Assembly (NCBI GenBank): GCA_027946555.1
Contig: JAPEVC010000073.1
Coordinates: 62,001 to 126,000, forward strand
DNA: 64,000 nucleotides
Direction of reading: 5' to 3'
From: Gnomoniopsis sp. IMI 355080
Lineage: Eukaryota > Ascomycota > Sordariomycetes > Diaporthales > Gnomoniaceae
A model generated the notes under the pieces. The model had not been told where the DNA came from. It did not search any database and was given only the letters and a program-made list of their open reading frames with translations. A program made the translations under genes and the position numbers. Positions 45,138-56,905 of the stretch are shown here, piece after piece; positions within the stretch are counted from its first letter, which is position 1, and the number at the start of each line of letters is the position of its first letter.

Positions 45138-46108
45138 CTGCTGAGAGGAAAGCGTGACAGTAAGAGATGGCCAAAGTGGGAGCAAAGCAATGATGCCAAC
45201 AAAGGTTTAGGCGTCGTAGAATTAAGACAGCAGAAAGCAGTGAGAAATACTTTGGGTAAAGCCAAGATATTATTTTGATGTCAGCAAGGCGTGCCACGGT
45301 CCCCGGGCCGATGTTTCGTAGGCTTCGATAATCACAGCACTTTGTGATAGGCGTATCAAAGATTCCAGATTATACCCCTGATATCATCGCAATCTTTGCT
45401 ACAAGGGCTGCAGGCTAGATTGCGTCGCTTACCTAGGTATGCCCCAAAGTCAGGATCCAGCGGGCGAAGCGAGCTTGAGAAGCAGCTTCCAACGGACAGA
45501 TTGATAGAAAATGTTACTTGGGGAAGCTCGAATCGACGTCCTCATCCAATAAGCAGGTAGACGGGTGCTAACAGGGGTTGTCTTTGCTCCCTTACCTCAG
45601 ATCCAACCACTATCTTGAGGAGGTAGACAGTATCAGGATGGCTACAGCGGAGCCTGGAACAAAGTGCCGGCCAAGATTTGTGGAGTATCTGGCAAGACTG
45701 TTGGACAGAATTTAGTCTGACTACTCAAAAGCCCGATATGCATCATAATGCAAGCCGCCGAATATGCAACAAGCATGCCCTAATGCCATGTTGCCGGCGC
45801 CGGGGTTCAGATTCGCACCCAGTCAGATGCCGATCTTATCTATCTGTCCCGGCTGCTGTCGCATATGCACCATCTCGTCGTAGTGCGGGTAAGTCGAATC
45901 GAGGGACCTGTCACGAGGTGACGAGTGCCGCCTGTGCAGCGATCACGGAGTCTTCAAAGAAGAAACCAGAAGTGCCTGCTTAGTATTGGCGTTTTGAGTA
46001 GTTTTCTATAATTGACATGCCACGCCCATGCCTTAAAGGACACCCGCGATAGTGTATTCCACAGGTGCTCTGTTTGCTGTCTCACTACGTCCTTGATTCA
46101 TATTCAAT
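45138..46108. promoter_or_regulatory. Divergent promoter of permease and oxoprolinase
   Basis: 971 bp between two divergent starts. It holds an exact TACCTAGGTA (45430-45439), a CGG-N8-CCG inverted pair (45297-45310) and a GATA-type site near 45340 of the kind bound by nitrogen regulators. No gene is supported; a plus-strand frame at 45678-45983 shows no domain. Confidence 0.45.
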
Positions 46109-49100
46109 ATGGAAAACAATACAATCCCAGTCACTGGGCTGGCGAAAAGCGTCAAGTTTGCGATAGGTATGTGGTTCGGCATCCGTGATTTATAAATCCT
46201 GCCAGTGATTGGCGGCTTACACCCCCCAGATCGCGGCGGTACCTTCACCGATGTTTGGGCTTCAGTGCCGGGGCAAAAAGATGTCGTTCTCAAGCTTCTT
46301 TCTGTTGACCCCGATAATTACGATGACGCTCCGTCTGAGGGAATTCGGCGGGTGTTAGAAACAGTGTCTGGGCAACCGATCAGCCGTCATAGTCCTATAC
46401 CAAAGGACCTCATTAGTTCCATCCGCATGGGTACTACAGTTGCAACGAATGGTGAGTTTGAATCAAGGCTCAACTTGTGCGCAACTCAAAACTGACAGCT
46501 CATTGAACCAGCTCTGCTCGAGAGAAAGGGTCGGCGCCATGCGTTTATAGTAAGCCAGGGCTTCGGTGACCTCATTGAGATAGGGCACCAATCCAGGCCG
46601 AAGCTTTTCGAGCTCGGTATCAAGAAGCCAGAGCTCCTTTACGAAGAAGTGGTCGAGATATCGGAGCGGATTACTGTGGAATGCTTTGACGAAGATGCCA
46701 CAAACTCCCGTCCGGCCCCCAAAGAGGCCCCCGGCCTTTTCGTTAAAGGAATCACGGGCGACATACTACGTATCATACGACCTCTGGACGAAGAGGAGGT
46801 GAGAAACAAGCTTACCGCTTTGAAGTCCAGAGGTATTGATACTTTGGCGGTTTGTCTTGTGCATTCGTACCTTTATCCAAATCACGAGGAAAGAGTGGCC
46901 GAGATTGCTAAGGGTCTTGGCTTCAACCACGTTTCGATCTCATCAGAGGTCGGTGCAAAGATGGTCAAGATGATATCCCGCGGAAGCTCAGCTTCGGCAG
47001 ATGCCTATTTGACTCCAGAGATTGTCCAGTATGTCAATGGGTTTGCTTGCGGGTTCGAAGGCGGCAACCTCGACGGTGTCTCCTGCGATTTCATGCAGAG
47101 CGACGGAGGACTTGTGAGCCACAAAAACTTTAATGGCCTTCGAGGTATTCTGAGTGGCCCTGCCGGTAAGTGTCGCAATATGTTCCTGCATACCTTTAGC
47201 CGCTTGTTGATACATGTTTCTAGGCGGGGTCGTCGGACACGCTCGTACGTCTTACGATGGCCAATCTCCCATTGTTGGTTTCGACATGGGCGGCACCTCT
47301 ACGGATGTCAGCAGATATGGCGGATCATTTGAGCATGTCTTTGAGACTGTAACGGCGGGCGTCTCAATCCAAAGCCCGCAACTGGATATCAACACGGTCG
47401 CCGCCGGCGGTGGCAGCATGCTTTTCTGGCAGAATGGCATGTTCAAGGTTGGCCCAGAGGTGAGGACAATCGCTTGTTCCTTTCAGACTTCCAACAAATT
47501 TAGCAGACAGCTGCTGACAGATTCGATGATCAAAGAGTGCTGGAGCGCATCCTGGTCCTGCATCTTATCGCAAAGGGGGCCCGTTGACAGTCACGGATGC
47601 CAACCTCTTGTGAGTCGAACTTGGTTACTTAGCGCTCTATCAAAACGTCTCACTGACATTTCCCAGCCTCGGACGACTAGTTCCCGAGTACTTTCCGTCG
47701 ATTTTCGGCGCCGATGAGAATCTCCCACTTGATTCAAACATAGTGGCAGAAAAGTTCACAGTGCTCGCTGATCAGATAAATGCTGACACGGGACGAGAAA
47801 TGACTCCAGAAGAAGTCGCCTACGGATTCATTGACGTAGCTAACGAGGCTATGTGCCGGCCAATCCGGGCCCTCACTGAAGCTCGAGGCTATGAAACAGC
47901 GCAACACAATCTGGCAACCTTTGGGGGTGCCGGCGGGCAACATGCTTGTGATATCGCAGCCAAATTGGGCATCCGTCGAGTGGTGATCCATAAATACTCC
48001 AGCATCCTCTCGGCCTACGGTATGGCACTTGCAGAGGTCGTACAAGAGGCCAGAGAGCCTAGTTCGGAAACGTTGGGACAAGACGCTTTACCTCGATTGG
48101 AAGAGAAGCTAGGTGTTCTCAGGCATAAAGCAACCGAAGGTTTGCTTTCTCAAGGGATCCCCAACTCATCAATTGTGCACGAGGAATACTTGAACCTGCG
48201 CTACCACGGCACTGACACCAACTTTATGATCCCACGACCCGAAGATAATGACTGGGTGTCTGCTCTAGAGAAGGAGCATTATCGAGAGCTCTCTTTTACT
48301 TTCCCCCGGTCAAGAAAGATCTTGGTAGACGATGTTCGGGTTCGTGGGGTTGGAAAGAGTGAAGAGATCACCAAAGACAATGATACTCTGGTACAAGAAC
48401 TCAGGGAGCTTGACTTCCAGCCCCAGGTCAAGAGTCACGAGGTACAGGTGAGTGACCCCTGACCCAATTTCAATTTACGACAAGATTGCTGATAGCTCAA
48501 CAGAAGGAAGTGTATTTTGCCAACGGCGGACGCCAGCTTACGGGAGTCTTTCGACTCGATACACTTCAACCGGGGTCAATGATCCCCGGGCCTGCTGTCA
48601 TCATCGACAACACGCAGACTATTATTGTTGTACCTGGAGCACAAGCTAAGGTCCTTACATCACATGTTATCATAGACTTGAAACAAGAGACCTCTCAGGA
48701 TGCTGATGGCGGCGAGCTTGTCGTCGACCCAATCAAGCTAAGCATCTTTGGACACAGGTTCATGGGAATCGCTGAAGAGATGGGCAGAACACTTCAGAAG
48801 ACGAGTTTGTCCCTCAATATCAAGGAGCGTTTGGACTTCTCTTGTGCAATTTTCAGCCCCGACGGGGAGCTGGTCGCCAACGCACCTCACGTACCAGTCC
48901 ACCTCGGAAGCATGAGCTATGCGGTCAAATACCAACATCAACTGCATCGTGGGAAATTGCGGCTGGGCGATGTGCTCGTGTCCAATCATCCAGAATCCGG
49001 TGGCACACATCTACCAGGTAAGTTCTCCTCGTCTTCCGCGGGTCTCTTGTTCTGACAAGCTTCGGGTCAGACATCACTGTAATATCCCCGGTCTTCGATG

Positions 49101-50625
49101 AAGACGGCAAGACCATATGTTTCTATACGGCTTCAAGAGGTCACCATTTGAATATTGGCGGCTATCGAGGCAATTCCATGCCACCGTAAGTCTCAAACCC
49201 AGCTCTTTTTGTGGAAAAATCCAATGCTCTGTATGTTAATTGAGCAAACCTCCCAGGGATTCTGTCGAATTGTGGCAAGAAGGCGCGGCCATCAAGTCGT
49301 TTTTCCTCATTCGAGATGGCCACTTTGATGAAGAGGGCATTACAAATATCCTCCTCGAGCCAGGCAAATTTCCCGGCTGCAGTGGATCCAGAAGCCTAGG
49401 CGACAATTTGTCGGACTTGAAGGCTCAGGTTGCTGCAAACACCAAAGGCAGTAACTTGATCAAAGCACTCATCAACGAGTACAGCAGACCCGTCGTACAC
49501 TTTTACATGAAGAAGATTCAAGAGAACGCCGAGGTGGCGGTTCGAGAATATCTGAAATCAGTGTTCCGGCGGTCTGGTTCCAAGCCCCTGACAGCCACAG
49601 ACTATCTGGACAACGGCTCTATGATGACCGTTTCCATTTCTGTGGACAAGACGGGATTCGCAACTCTTGACTTCACCGGCACTTCCTGCGAAATGCTTTC
49701 GAACATGAATGCTCCGCCTGCCATAACCTATTCAGCCCTCATCTACACATTGCGCCTCCTGATTGGATCCGACATCCCGCTGAACCAAGGGTGCCTGGCT
49801 CCGACCAAGGTAATTCTACCCAAGAATACCTTCCTGAACCCCTCATCCAAGGCTGCCGTTTGCTGCGGTAACACCCTCACCTCACAACGGCTCGTTGATC
49901 TACTCCTCAAGGCTTTCGAAGCAGCTGCGGCATCACAAGGCTGCATGAACTGCTTCGGCTTTTTTGGCAATTGCCTCGAGCCAGGCGCCAAGGAAGATGA
50001 CAACGAAAAGGCTGACGACAGCGGCGGCTTTGGATTCGGGTATGGCGAGACAATCTGCGGAGGCGAGGGCGCTGGGCCGACTTGGCACGGCGCCTCGGGT
50101 GTGCAAGTTCACATGACAAACACGCGAACAACGGATGTCGAGATTATTGAGAAGCGCTACCCAGTCCTTGTGCGCGAGTTTTCAATCCGGAAAGGCAGTG
50201 GCGGCCGCGGAGAGTTCAACGGCGGCTGCGGCGTGGTCCGGGATTGGGAGTGTCGGTACCCGCTGACTTTCGGGATCATCACCGAAAGGAGAGTCCATCA
50301 ACCCTTTGGAATGCAGGGCGGAGAGGCTGGAAAGAGTGGTGCTAATTATTGGGTGCAATTGCAGGAGGACGGCTCAGAGAGGTGGGTCAGTATTGGCTCG
50401 AGGGGCCAGATCAACATGAAGGCGGGTGACCGTTGTGTGATTCATACGCCGGGCGGAGGTGGTTGGGGAGTACCGCCTTCTGAAGGTGAGGCACAAGATG
50501 GAACGATGAACAATAGGAACGGAAGATCTATAGAGGATGGCGTATCCTCACAAGGAGGCACAACATATCCACGAGCAGCAGGACGACTTCACAATTTTTC
50601 CGCTGCTCAAGATGCCTCTCAATAG
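46109..50625 (+). CDS. ATP-dependent 5-oxoprolinase / hydantoinase (HyuA-HyuB fusion)
   Basis: Nine exons: 46109-46166, 46230-46451, 46512-47165, 47224-47459, 47536-47609, 47667-48447, 48504-49017, 49071-49185 and 49257-50625. The introns are 53-76 nt, all GT-AG and all in frame, giving 1340 residues. The HyuA half contains the N-terminal phosphate loop DRGGTFTDV (about 20-28), the acid-rich hinge and the second nucleotide motif GFDMGGTSTDVSRYGG (from about 329). The HyuB half starts near residue 750 (VDPIKLSIFGHRF) and ends with the glycine-rich GRGEFNGGCGVVRD and PGGGGWGVP blocks. In eukaryotes this cytosolic enzyme opens 5-oxo-L-proline to glutamate using ATP; relatives open hydantoins. 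The short C-terminal extension of about 55 residues has no domain. Substrate choice (oxoproline or another cyclic amide) is open, and the neighbouring permease favours imported substrate. Confidence 0.93.
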
Positions 50626-52761
50626 ACAATGAAAATTCAGGACCAGACAAATGTCCTGTTGCTCACAATGCAATCGATAAGATTAGTACATACCAGTTGA
50701 GGCATTGCTGGAAGATGAGGTGCCATGCAGTGTCGCACTTTCCAAGATCGCACTGAATTCGTGACATTGACGATCCGGTGGATGAACAATGACTTTCATT
50801 ATTTGCTTCTTGTTTTCATCAAAAAGGCTTTGGTGCAATGTCATTGTCCATAGGTATGTGTGTTTATGTATTCATACACAGCACAGTGACAAGGCCTTGC
50901 CCTAGGGAGGAAAACGAGACGAAAAAGGATCGATTGAAATTTCAGAAGAAGTCAATAGATTCGAGACATAACGTACCCCACATCAGCTGAAGTTCAGTAT
51001 TGACAATGGTACCACATTTTGAGGGCCCACATGCTGCCACTTCTATATTGCTAGATCAGACGAGCATATTCAATAGCAAGGCCCTTCAATGGTGACCTTG
51101 GTAGGCTTCTGCAAGTCAGGAATGCACCAATGCACTGGATTCTTCTTCACCGTATCAGTGCAAGTTATTACTTGAAACATTTATTTCACTTTAGGAGTCC
51201 TGCTGTTTTACGGTAATCAGGTACCACCTGGGCATGTTGATAAAATCTTGATATACACAGAACATTGACCCAGGCATGGCTTCAAAGCAGTTCATAGGCT
51301 CAAACGATAAGGCTAAGGGTGTGATAGTTTCAAGAAAAGCGTGCTGGCTGCTTTGTAGTCTACAATTGCATTTGTGATGTGGTATCTGCGACAAAAAAAA
51401 AAAAAAAGAAGGGAAAAAAAAACGTTTCCCTACCTAGAATGTACGTGGCCTGGGTACAAATGGTTTGAAAGCCTTAAATGCCTCCTGCTGCACGGTCAGT
51501 TCTGTGTATATCGCATTGATCTTGCTGACATGCTGGTAAATCAAAACCCGGATCCCGGGCCCGCAGTAGTCGGTCCAACTTCTGTCAAACAGAGCGTTTA
51601 GCTGATCAGTCTCATTCATCTGCTTGATTCTCTTATCAGAACAGCTGCACCATCCAGCAAATGGGACGACATGAAGACGTTGCCGATGAAGGTGCAAGAA
51701 TGCATTCATATCGAGTGCAAGAATGTCCGAATCTTGTTTCTGGATTCCTCAAGCACAACCCAGATCTGCGCTTGGACAGCTGGATCTAGATGGGCCAGTG
51801 AGACGAATTAATCGAAGTACTGGGTTAACCAGTACCTCACGTCCGAACGCTCACTGGAGAGCTCTGGAAACCCACCTGTGCACATCGTAGGATATGCTCC
51901 TAGAAATGGGTCAAGTGCCGTGCCATAAGTAAGCACCGATGAAAGCCCGCAAAATGCCTTCTTTGCAGACATCGCAGGTATATCGGCACTCAAAAAGGGA
52001 TGGGGCAAGGACCAGAGCGTGTAGATGACCGAGCCTAAATCTAGAGTCCATAAGGGTGTCTTTGGATACCTGGGATTGGAATACTCGGTAGCGTCAGCTT
52101 GGAAGGAGTGAGACTTACCTAGATGTTTATTGATGAAATTTATTGAATTGAAATTGAGCCCCAAGGTCTCGGTGAGTGCAGATTTGGTTCTACTTGTGAT
52201 GCCTCTATGGCTTCAACTGTTGACATGATCTGTTGTATTCATTCTATAGGGTGCCTCCAAGGCATTAGAACTTGGTTAGTAGAAGCATGACAATGGTATT
52301 GTGGTCTGCAAGAACAAGAGATGGTCCACAATAGATGGGCTTCCAAGTTGTTACTTGAAAGCCTCCTTGGGCACTTTTATCTCCATTCAGCGCCGTTATG
52401 GACATCGCCTTATGACATGACTAAAATTCCATTGTCTGTATTGCAGCTAGAATTATTCGTCTAAATCAAAGTTTCTGCTGAATCCCGGCGCGTTATCATC
52501 CCGTCTGTCTCTCCTCAGGGGGGAGCTAACCTTGTAAATGCAGACAGCATCGGCTTACGGAGGAGACATTAGACCGCGTTTTGATAATGAGACGTTACTA
52601 GCGACTTGGGTATGTTGGTCGGTTGGTCCGGTTGGTAAGCAACAAGTTGGTTCAGCCCCACTCATCCAACGACAAAAGGGATGCCTCTGCCATTACACTT
52701 TGTTCTAGTCTTCGCTGGTCACTCTAACCATCACTGAATTACGTATCAATTGACCTCCAAC
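50626..52761. other. Gene-free stretch with poly-A runs
   Basis: About 2.1 kb. A-runs lie at 51393-51407 and 51414-51422. A minus-strand frame at 51808-52164 has no ATG, and splicing it through the good-looking intron sites inside it gives an early stop, so I leave it out. The last part is the promoter of the DUF1993 gene. Confidence 0.5.
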
Positions 52762-53388
52762 ATGGCGTCTCTCTACAATCAATCTATTCCAGTTCTTATC
52801 AAGTATTTGAACAATCTATCTGCGATCCTAGGAAAAGGGAAATCCTTCGCGGATGAGAAGGGCATCAAGCATGAGGAGGTCATCGGCTTCCGCCTCGTCC
52901 CGGATATGAGAGGGTAAGTTGTTCCTGATTCCTCCATGTAAATGCGCCTCTGGTTGATATGCGTAGCTGGATCGTAGCGGTGGTCCCTTTGGATCCACAC
53001 AAGACTTGACTGACCACATCATAGCCTTGACTACCAAGTTCAGAGCTGCTGCAATACCGCCAAATTTCTTGCAGCTAGGGTCGGCGGTGCAGAAAACGTC
53101 TTCTTCGAGGACAATGAGAAGACTTTTGACGAACTCACAGCCCGTATCACCAATACCATTGAGCTCCTGAAGAACGTCGATCCTAAGGGATTCGGTGGTA
53201 AGGAGGACAAAGAAGTTTTGATGGAGTCGAAGATGGGAACTTTCCGCTTCACTGGCCAGCGCTATGTCAGCGAGTTTGCCATTCCAAATTTTCATTTCCA
53301 TTTGAGCACGGCATACTGTATCTTGCGTCATCAAGGCGTGCCTCTCGGTGCGTTGGACTATATGAAGGACGTCTTTGAGAAGGCCTAA
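52762..53388 (+). CDS. DUF1993 family protein
   Basis: Two exons: 52762-52913 and 53025-53388. The intron is 111 nt (GTAAGT...TAG, phase 2), giving 171 residues, the usual length of the family. The start MASLYNQSIPVLIKYLNNL, the VIGFRLVPDMRGL stretch rejoined by the splice, the Ala-rich segment after QVQSC, and the C-terminal FHFHLSTAYCILRHQGVPLG block match the DUF1993 pattern. This family is distantly related to four-helix DinB/YfiT-like proteins and is common in fungi and proteobacteria. The histidines in FHFHLS are candidates for metal binding by analogy. It is probably soluble and cytosolic, and its function is unknown. A minus-strand frame of 220 codons over it is a shadow. Confidence 0.9.
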
Positions 53389-53696
53389 GGCAATTCGTGG
53401 GCAGTCAAGGTCTGGGACGGATCGGGCATTTATAGCTACAAGAAAGCGAGCGAGAAGGTGAAATTGCCCATCAGACTGGCAATGTACCATTATTTGGGAT
53501 AATTCTTATTCGTACGTCATGAAGGCGTGACCGTCGTCTAGTCGAATTGGGCCAGGCCGGTTGTAATCAAGTCTATAAGTCTATATGCAAGTTGTTCTTC
53601 GCTTCTCTTTTGTTCCCTTTTCCCACCCGGGTATCTACAACGTTCTATCAACTCCATATTTCACTGCCTCTATGTCCTCCAGCCACCGGGCGGGGT

Positions 53697-54680
53697 TTAG
53701 GCAGCAGCAGTTCCGTTCTCAACGGACTCCTCGGGCCAGACGTTGTACCCGAACTCATCCTTCATGTTCACGAAGCGCGTGTGGCGTCCCTTAGCCACGT
53801 TGTTGACAGCCTCAAAGTCCGCATCTGAAAGCTGAGGAACTTGGAAGTTGCTCTCAATCCGGCTTGGCGTGGAGCTCTTGGGCAGGACGGCGTATCCTCT
53901 TCGGAGACCCCAGGCCAAAAGAACTTGTGCGAGTGTGAGGCCGCTGCGGTCGGCAACCTCGTTGAGGGTCTTGTTGGTCCGGACCTTCTCGCCTGTTGTG
54001 GGTACCTGGTTTTGGGATCCCAGAGGAGAGTATGCTTCGGGCAGGATGTCGTTCTCCAGACAGTACTTGACGAGCTCGTCGTTTGGCAGGAATGGGTGGA
54101 TCTCAATTTGGTTGACGGCGGGCTTAACCTTGGCAAAGGACTGCAGTTTCTTGAGGCCCTCGATAGTCCAATTTGACACGCCGATCGCACGGGCTTTTCC
54201 GGATTCATAGAGCTCTTCCATTGCGCGCCATGTGGGCTCCGGGTTCTCAGTGAGCTCTTTGTTGATGATGTATTTTCCATCGGACCCAATCTTGACGTTG
54301 TAGTCATCAGTCCGCTCAGCAGCGATGGGCCAGTGAACCAGGAACAGGTCAACATAGTCCAAGCCGAGTTTGCGGAGTGACTCCTGGAATGAGTATTTCA
54401 CATCCTCGGGCTTGTGCATGTGGTTCCAAACTTTGGTGCAGATGAAGAGGTCCTCGCGCTTGAGCTTGCCAGGGTTCTGCTTAATGAAGTCCCGGATGGC
54501 ATCACCAACCTCATCTTCATTCTGATAGAAGGCGGCGCAGTCCAGATGCCGGTAGCCAACCTCAAGGGCCTTCATGACAGCTTGGTAACTCTCGCCCTTC
54601 GCGCCCTCGTTGGCGAAGGTGCCGAAGCCGAGGCCGGGCATCTTGACGCCGTTGTTCAAAGTAAAGGTGTGTTGGGCCAT
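53697..54680 (-). CDS. Aldo-keto reductase (GCY1/glycerol dehydrogenase-like)
   Basis: A single exon of 327 residues, starting at the ATG at 54680, which gives the family-typical N-terminus TFTLNNGVKMPGLGFGTF. The frame is open upstream, but that part looks like leader. The catalytic tetrad is complete: Asp47 and Tyr52 (RHLDCAAFYQNE), Lys83 (CTKVWN) and His116 (LVHWP). The NADP(H)-binding C-terminal part has LPKSSTPSRIESNFQV (about 265-280). It reduces aldehydes or ketones, or oxidises polyols such as glycerol, in the cytosol. Fungal relatives include the glycerol dehydrogenase Gld and yeast Gcy1/Ypr1. The immediate neighbours give no pathway clue. Plus-strand frames on top are shadows. Confidence 0.93.
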   Translation of the reverse strand: MAQHTFTLNNGVKMPGLGFGTFANEGAKGESYQAVMKALEVGYRHLDCAAFYQNEDEVGDAIRDFIKQNPGKLKREDLFICTKVWNHMHKPEDVKYSFQESLRKLGLDYVDLFLVHWPIAAERTDDYNVKIGSDGKYIINKELTENPEPTWRAMEELYESGKARAIGVSNWTIEGLKKLQSFAKVKPAVNQIEIHPFLPNDELVKYCLENDILPEAYSPLGSQNQVPTTGEKVRTNKTLNEVADRSGLTLAQVLLAWGLRRGYAVLPKSSTPSRIESNFQVPQLSDADFEAVNNVAKGRHTRFVNMKDEFGYNVWPEESVENGTAAA

Positions 54681-56905
54681 TTTGATGTTTAGTATATCTG
54701 TACGGGACTTGCTATACTGTCCGGTAAGGTTCCTGGGCGAGGATGTTAGCACAGATAAAGCTTCGGTGCTGCAAGCAGAACAGGCAACTCACTATCGCAG
54801 TGAAATTTCCTCAATGCGCAGGTGTAATATGCCGATCTCGATCTCGAAAAGTCGGTCAAGAGTAGAGAAGGCTGAATGGCAGGCAGATTGTGCTGATTTG
54901 ATAATTACAGCGGCAGGGTCAGCATGGTCAGCGAGTTGCCAACGAGGAAAGGCTTGTTGATAAAGCAAGCCACCGAGAGCACCCGCATTGATTGCATCAT
55001 ATTGACCCAGCAGAAAACCCTATTGCTTGGCTGAATAGCTTAAATACAGTGACAAGCATGTTTCTTACACATGGTCAGTACATAGTAAGTCGCTATCGGC
55101 ATCTTCCCGGTCACCGGTTTTTTGTGATATTGCTTCATGACACCGTCTCAGGGTAGTTGACAAGTCGTTGGCGAGTTAGGTAGTTGGAAGGATCCACTTT
55201 GGCCATGTATATAGTACGACGCCGAAGGTTACACCCAGTAGAAAACTCCTTGTTCATACTAGCCGCATTCAGACTTTTTCACATATTATGGATGCAAGTC
55301 ACTGGAAAAGCTTGGTTCCGCCTCACACCCCCTAGTTTTTCCGCGCCAGTCGACCCTTTTATTTAGTCGCTCGGCACGGCGCGGCGGTTGTTTCGTGGAA
55401 CGCAGAAATTTGACAGAAAAAGATTGGGCTGAAGTCGGGTAAAGGCCAGTCGAAGTTGCGGGAAGATGATCGAGCCTTGTATGTCGGAAGCTCACCTCCA
55501 GCGCTACTATGGTACTGTGTATCACTGAGTAGGTAGATTGTTGATAGAGGAGGGGTCCTCGACAGGGGGTGTTAATCAATGTACTCGTTGCTGGTTTCAC
55601 CTGAATCAAATCAACGTCGAGCATGTGAAAGGGTCCTCTTAAACCACGCCAGGATGGACCTGGCCAGGATTCACTGCGACGGGATACTGAGTTTGGTAGG
55701 ACATGGGAGTCGGATAAACTAGGAACTGTGTTGATACCTAGTTCAGGGACAAGTTCACGCAAATTTGAGCCAGATAACTGGCTGTTGGCCCTTTGGGCTT
55801 CGGAAGGATGGCGATCATGGGTCTTGAAAGATCGGCAAAGTATTTCTGGATCTTGCCGAACAGAGATTTCACCACAGGCCCGGTTTTGTGACATCAGTCG
55901 GCCCGCTGAGGCTCCGCAGCGGTGCCGTCGAACGGGTACTAACTCAGGAAGTGTGCAGTACGCGGTATATCCGGCCCTTTTACGGGGGATAGTCCCTCAC
56001 CATCCAAGCCATCTTTCCCCCAAATAGACACCACGGGCCTTGGCAAAGACCCTGAAGTAGTTTGGACCAGACCAGGGTCCATTGCCGTTCACGGCTGCGG
56101 CTCTGCGCAGGTACTGTGACAGTAACCGGCGTCCAAGAAGCGGGTGGACGAACTTGGAATATTCTCTCGCATAATGTTATCGTAGTAACCTTCCACCCCT
56201 TTCTAGCCCTCGAGCTTCGTCGCATACTTCAAACTTTTCGCTACTGCTGCTTTTGTTATCACCGCCTGACGTGTTTCATTGGCTTCCATCCGTCACTATC
56301 ACTTCATGTCCTCCAACGTCTTTGCTCCCGGGCTTTTGTCGCGATTATTGTGGCGCGATGACGTCTATTTCGAGTCAGAACATCCATGAGTACCCAATTT
56401 TCTTGCAGGGTCTACTCCAGCATTGATACTTCCAACAAAACTGCGCAGCTACTTAGTACCATGGTAAGCTGACGCCATGTACTGACGACAATCCGTCTCG
56501 GGATCAAGCCGATGCCACGGCACACTGCGTCAAGTAGAAGGTACATGGAGCCAGCACATGCCAGGCGGATCCTCGCGAGGATGATCATCATCACCAAACC
56601 GCGAGGATCCAAGCACCCTGTAGTCGAGGTAAGGTACTGTGTGGTCTCTATACCGTCTGAGGGAACGTGTCTTCGGTAAACACGCTTGAGACTACCCGAC
56701 ATGAAGTCAAGGAGAGGCTGCCCTGCCTCTCAAAAGGTGAGTATATAATCACTTGGGAGAACCCACTCTCCTTGTCTCAAGCTCTTCGTGACGACTATTT
56801 GACTTTCCTCTCTATCTATCCGTTGAGTGTTTACAAGAAGCTTTGGAACCACTCTCGGCACGCTCTACTTGATCCCTTCATCCCTTCAGTCTACAAATTT
56901 CCATC
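54681..56905. other. Divergent intergenic region
   Basis: About 2.2 kb between the aldo-keto reductase and HAD hydrolase starts. The 200 bp before 56906 are pyrimidine-rich leader. I see no gene, repeat or RNA. Confidence 0.55.

Noticed and set aside
45678..45983. Cys/Arg-rich plus-strand frame in the permease/oxoprolinase promoter
   Set aside because: The cysteines are not spaced like a zinc cluster, and the frame lies in a divergent promoter between two well-supported starts.
51808..52164. 118-codon minus-strand frame with a good GTAAGT...CAG pair inside
   Set aside because: It starts without ATG, and removal of the apparent intron leads to an early stop in the needed frame, so no consistent gene model results.
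52828..53490. 220-codon minus-strand frame over the DUF1993 gene
   Set aside because: It is the shadow of the spliced plus-strand gene, whose conserved blocks and intron explain the region.
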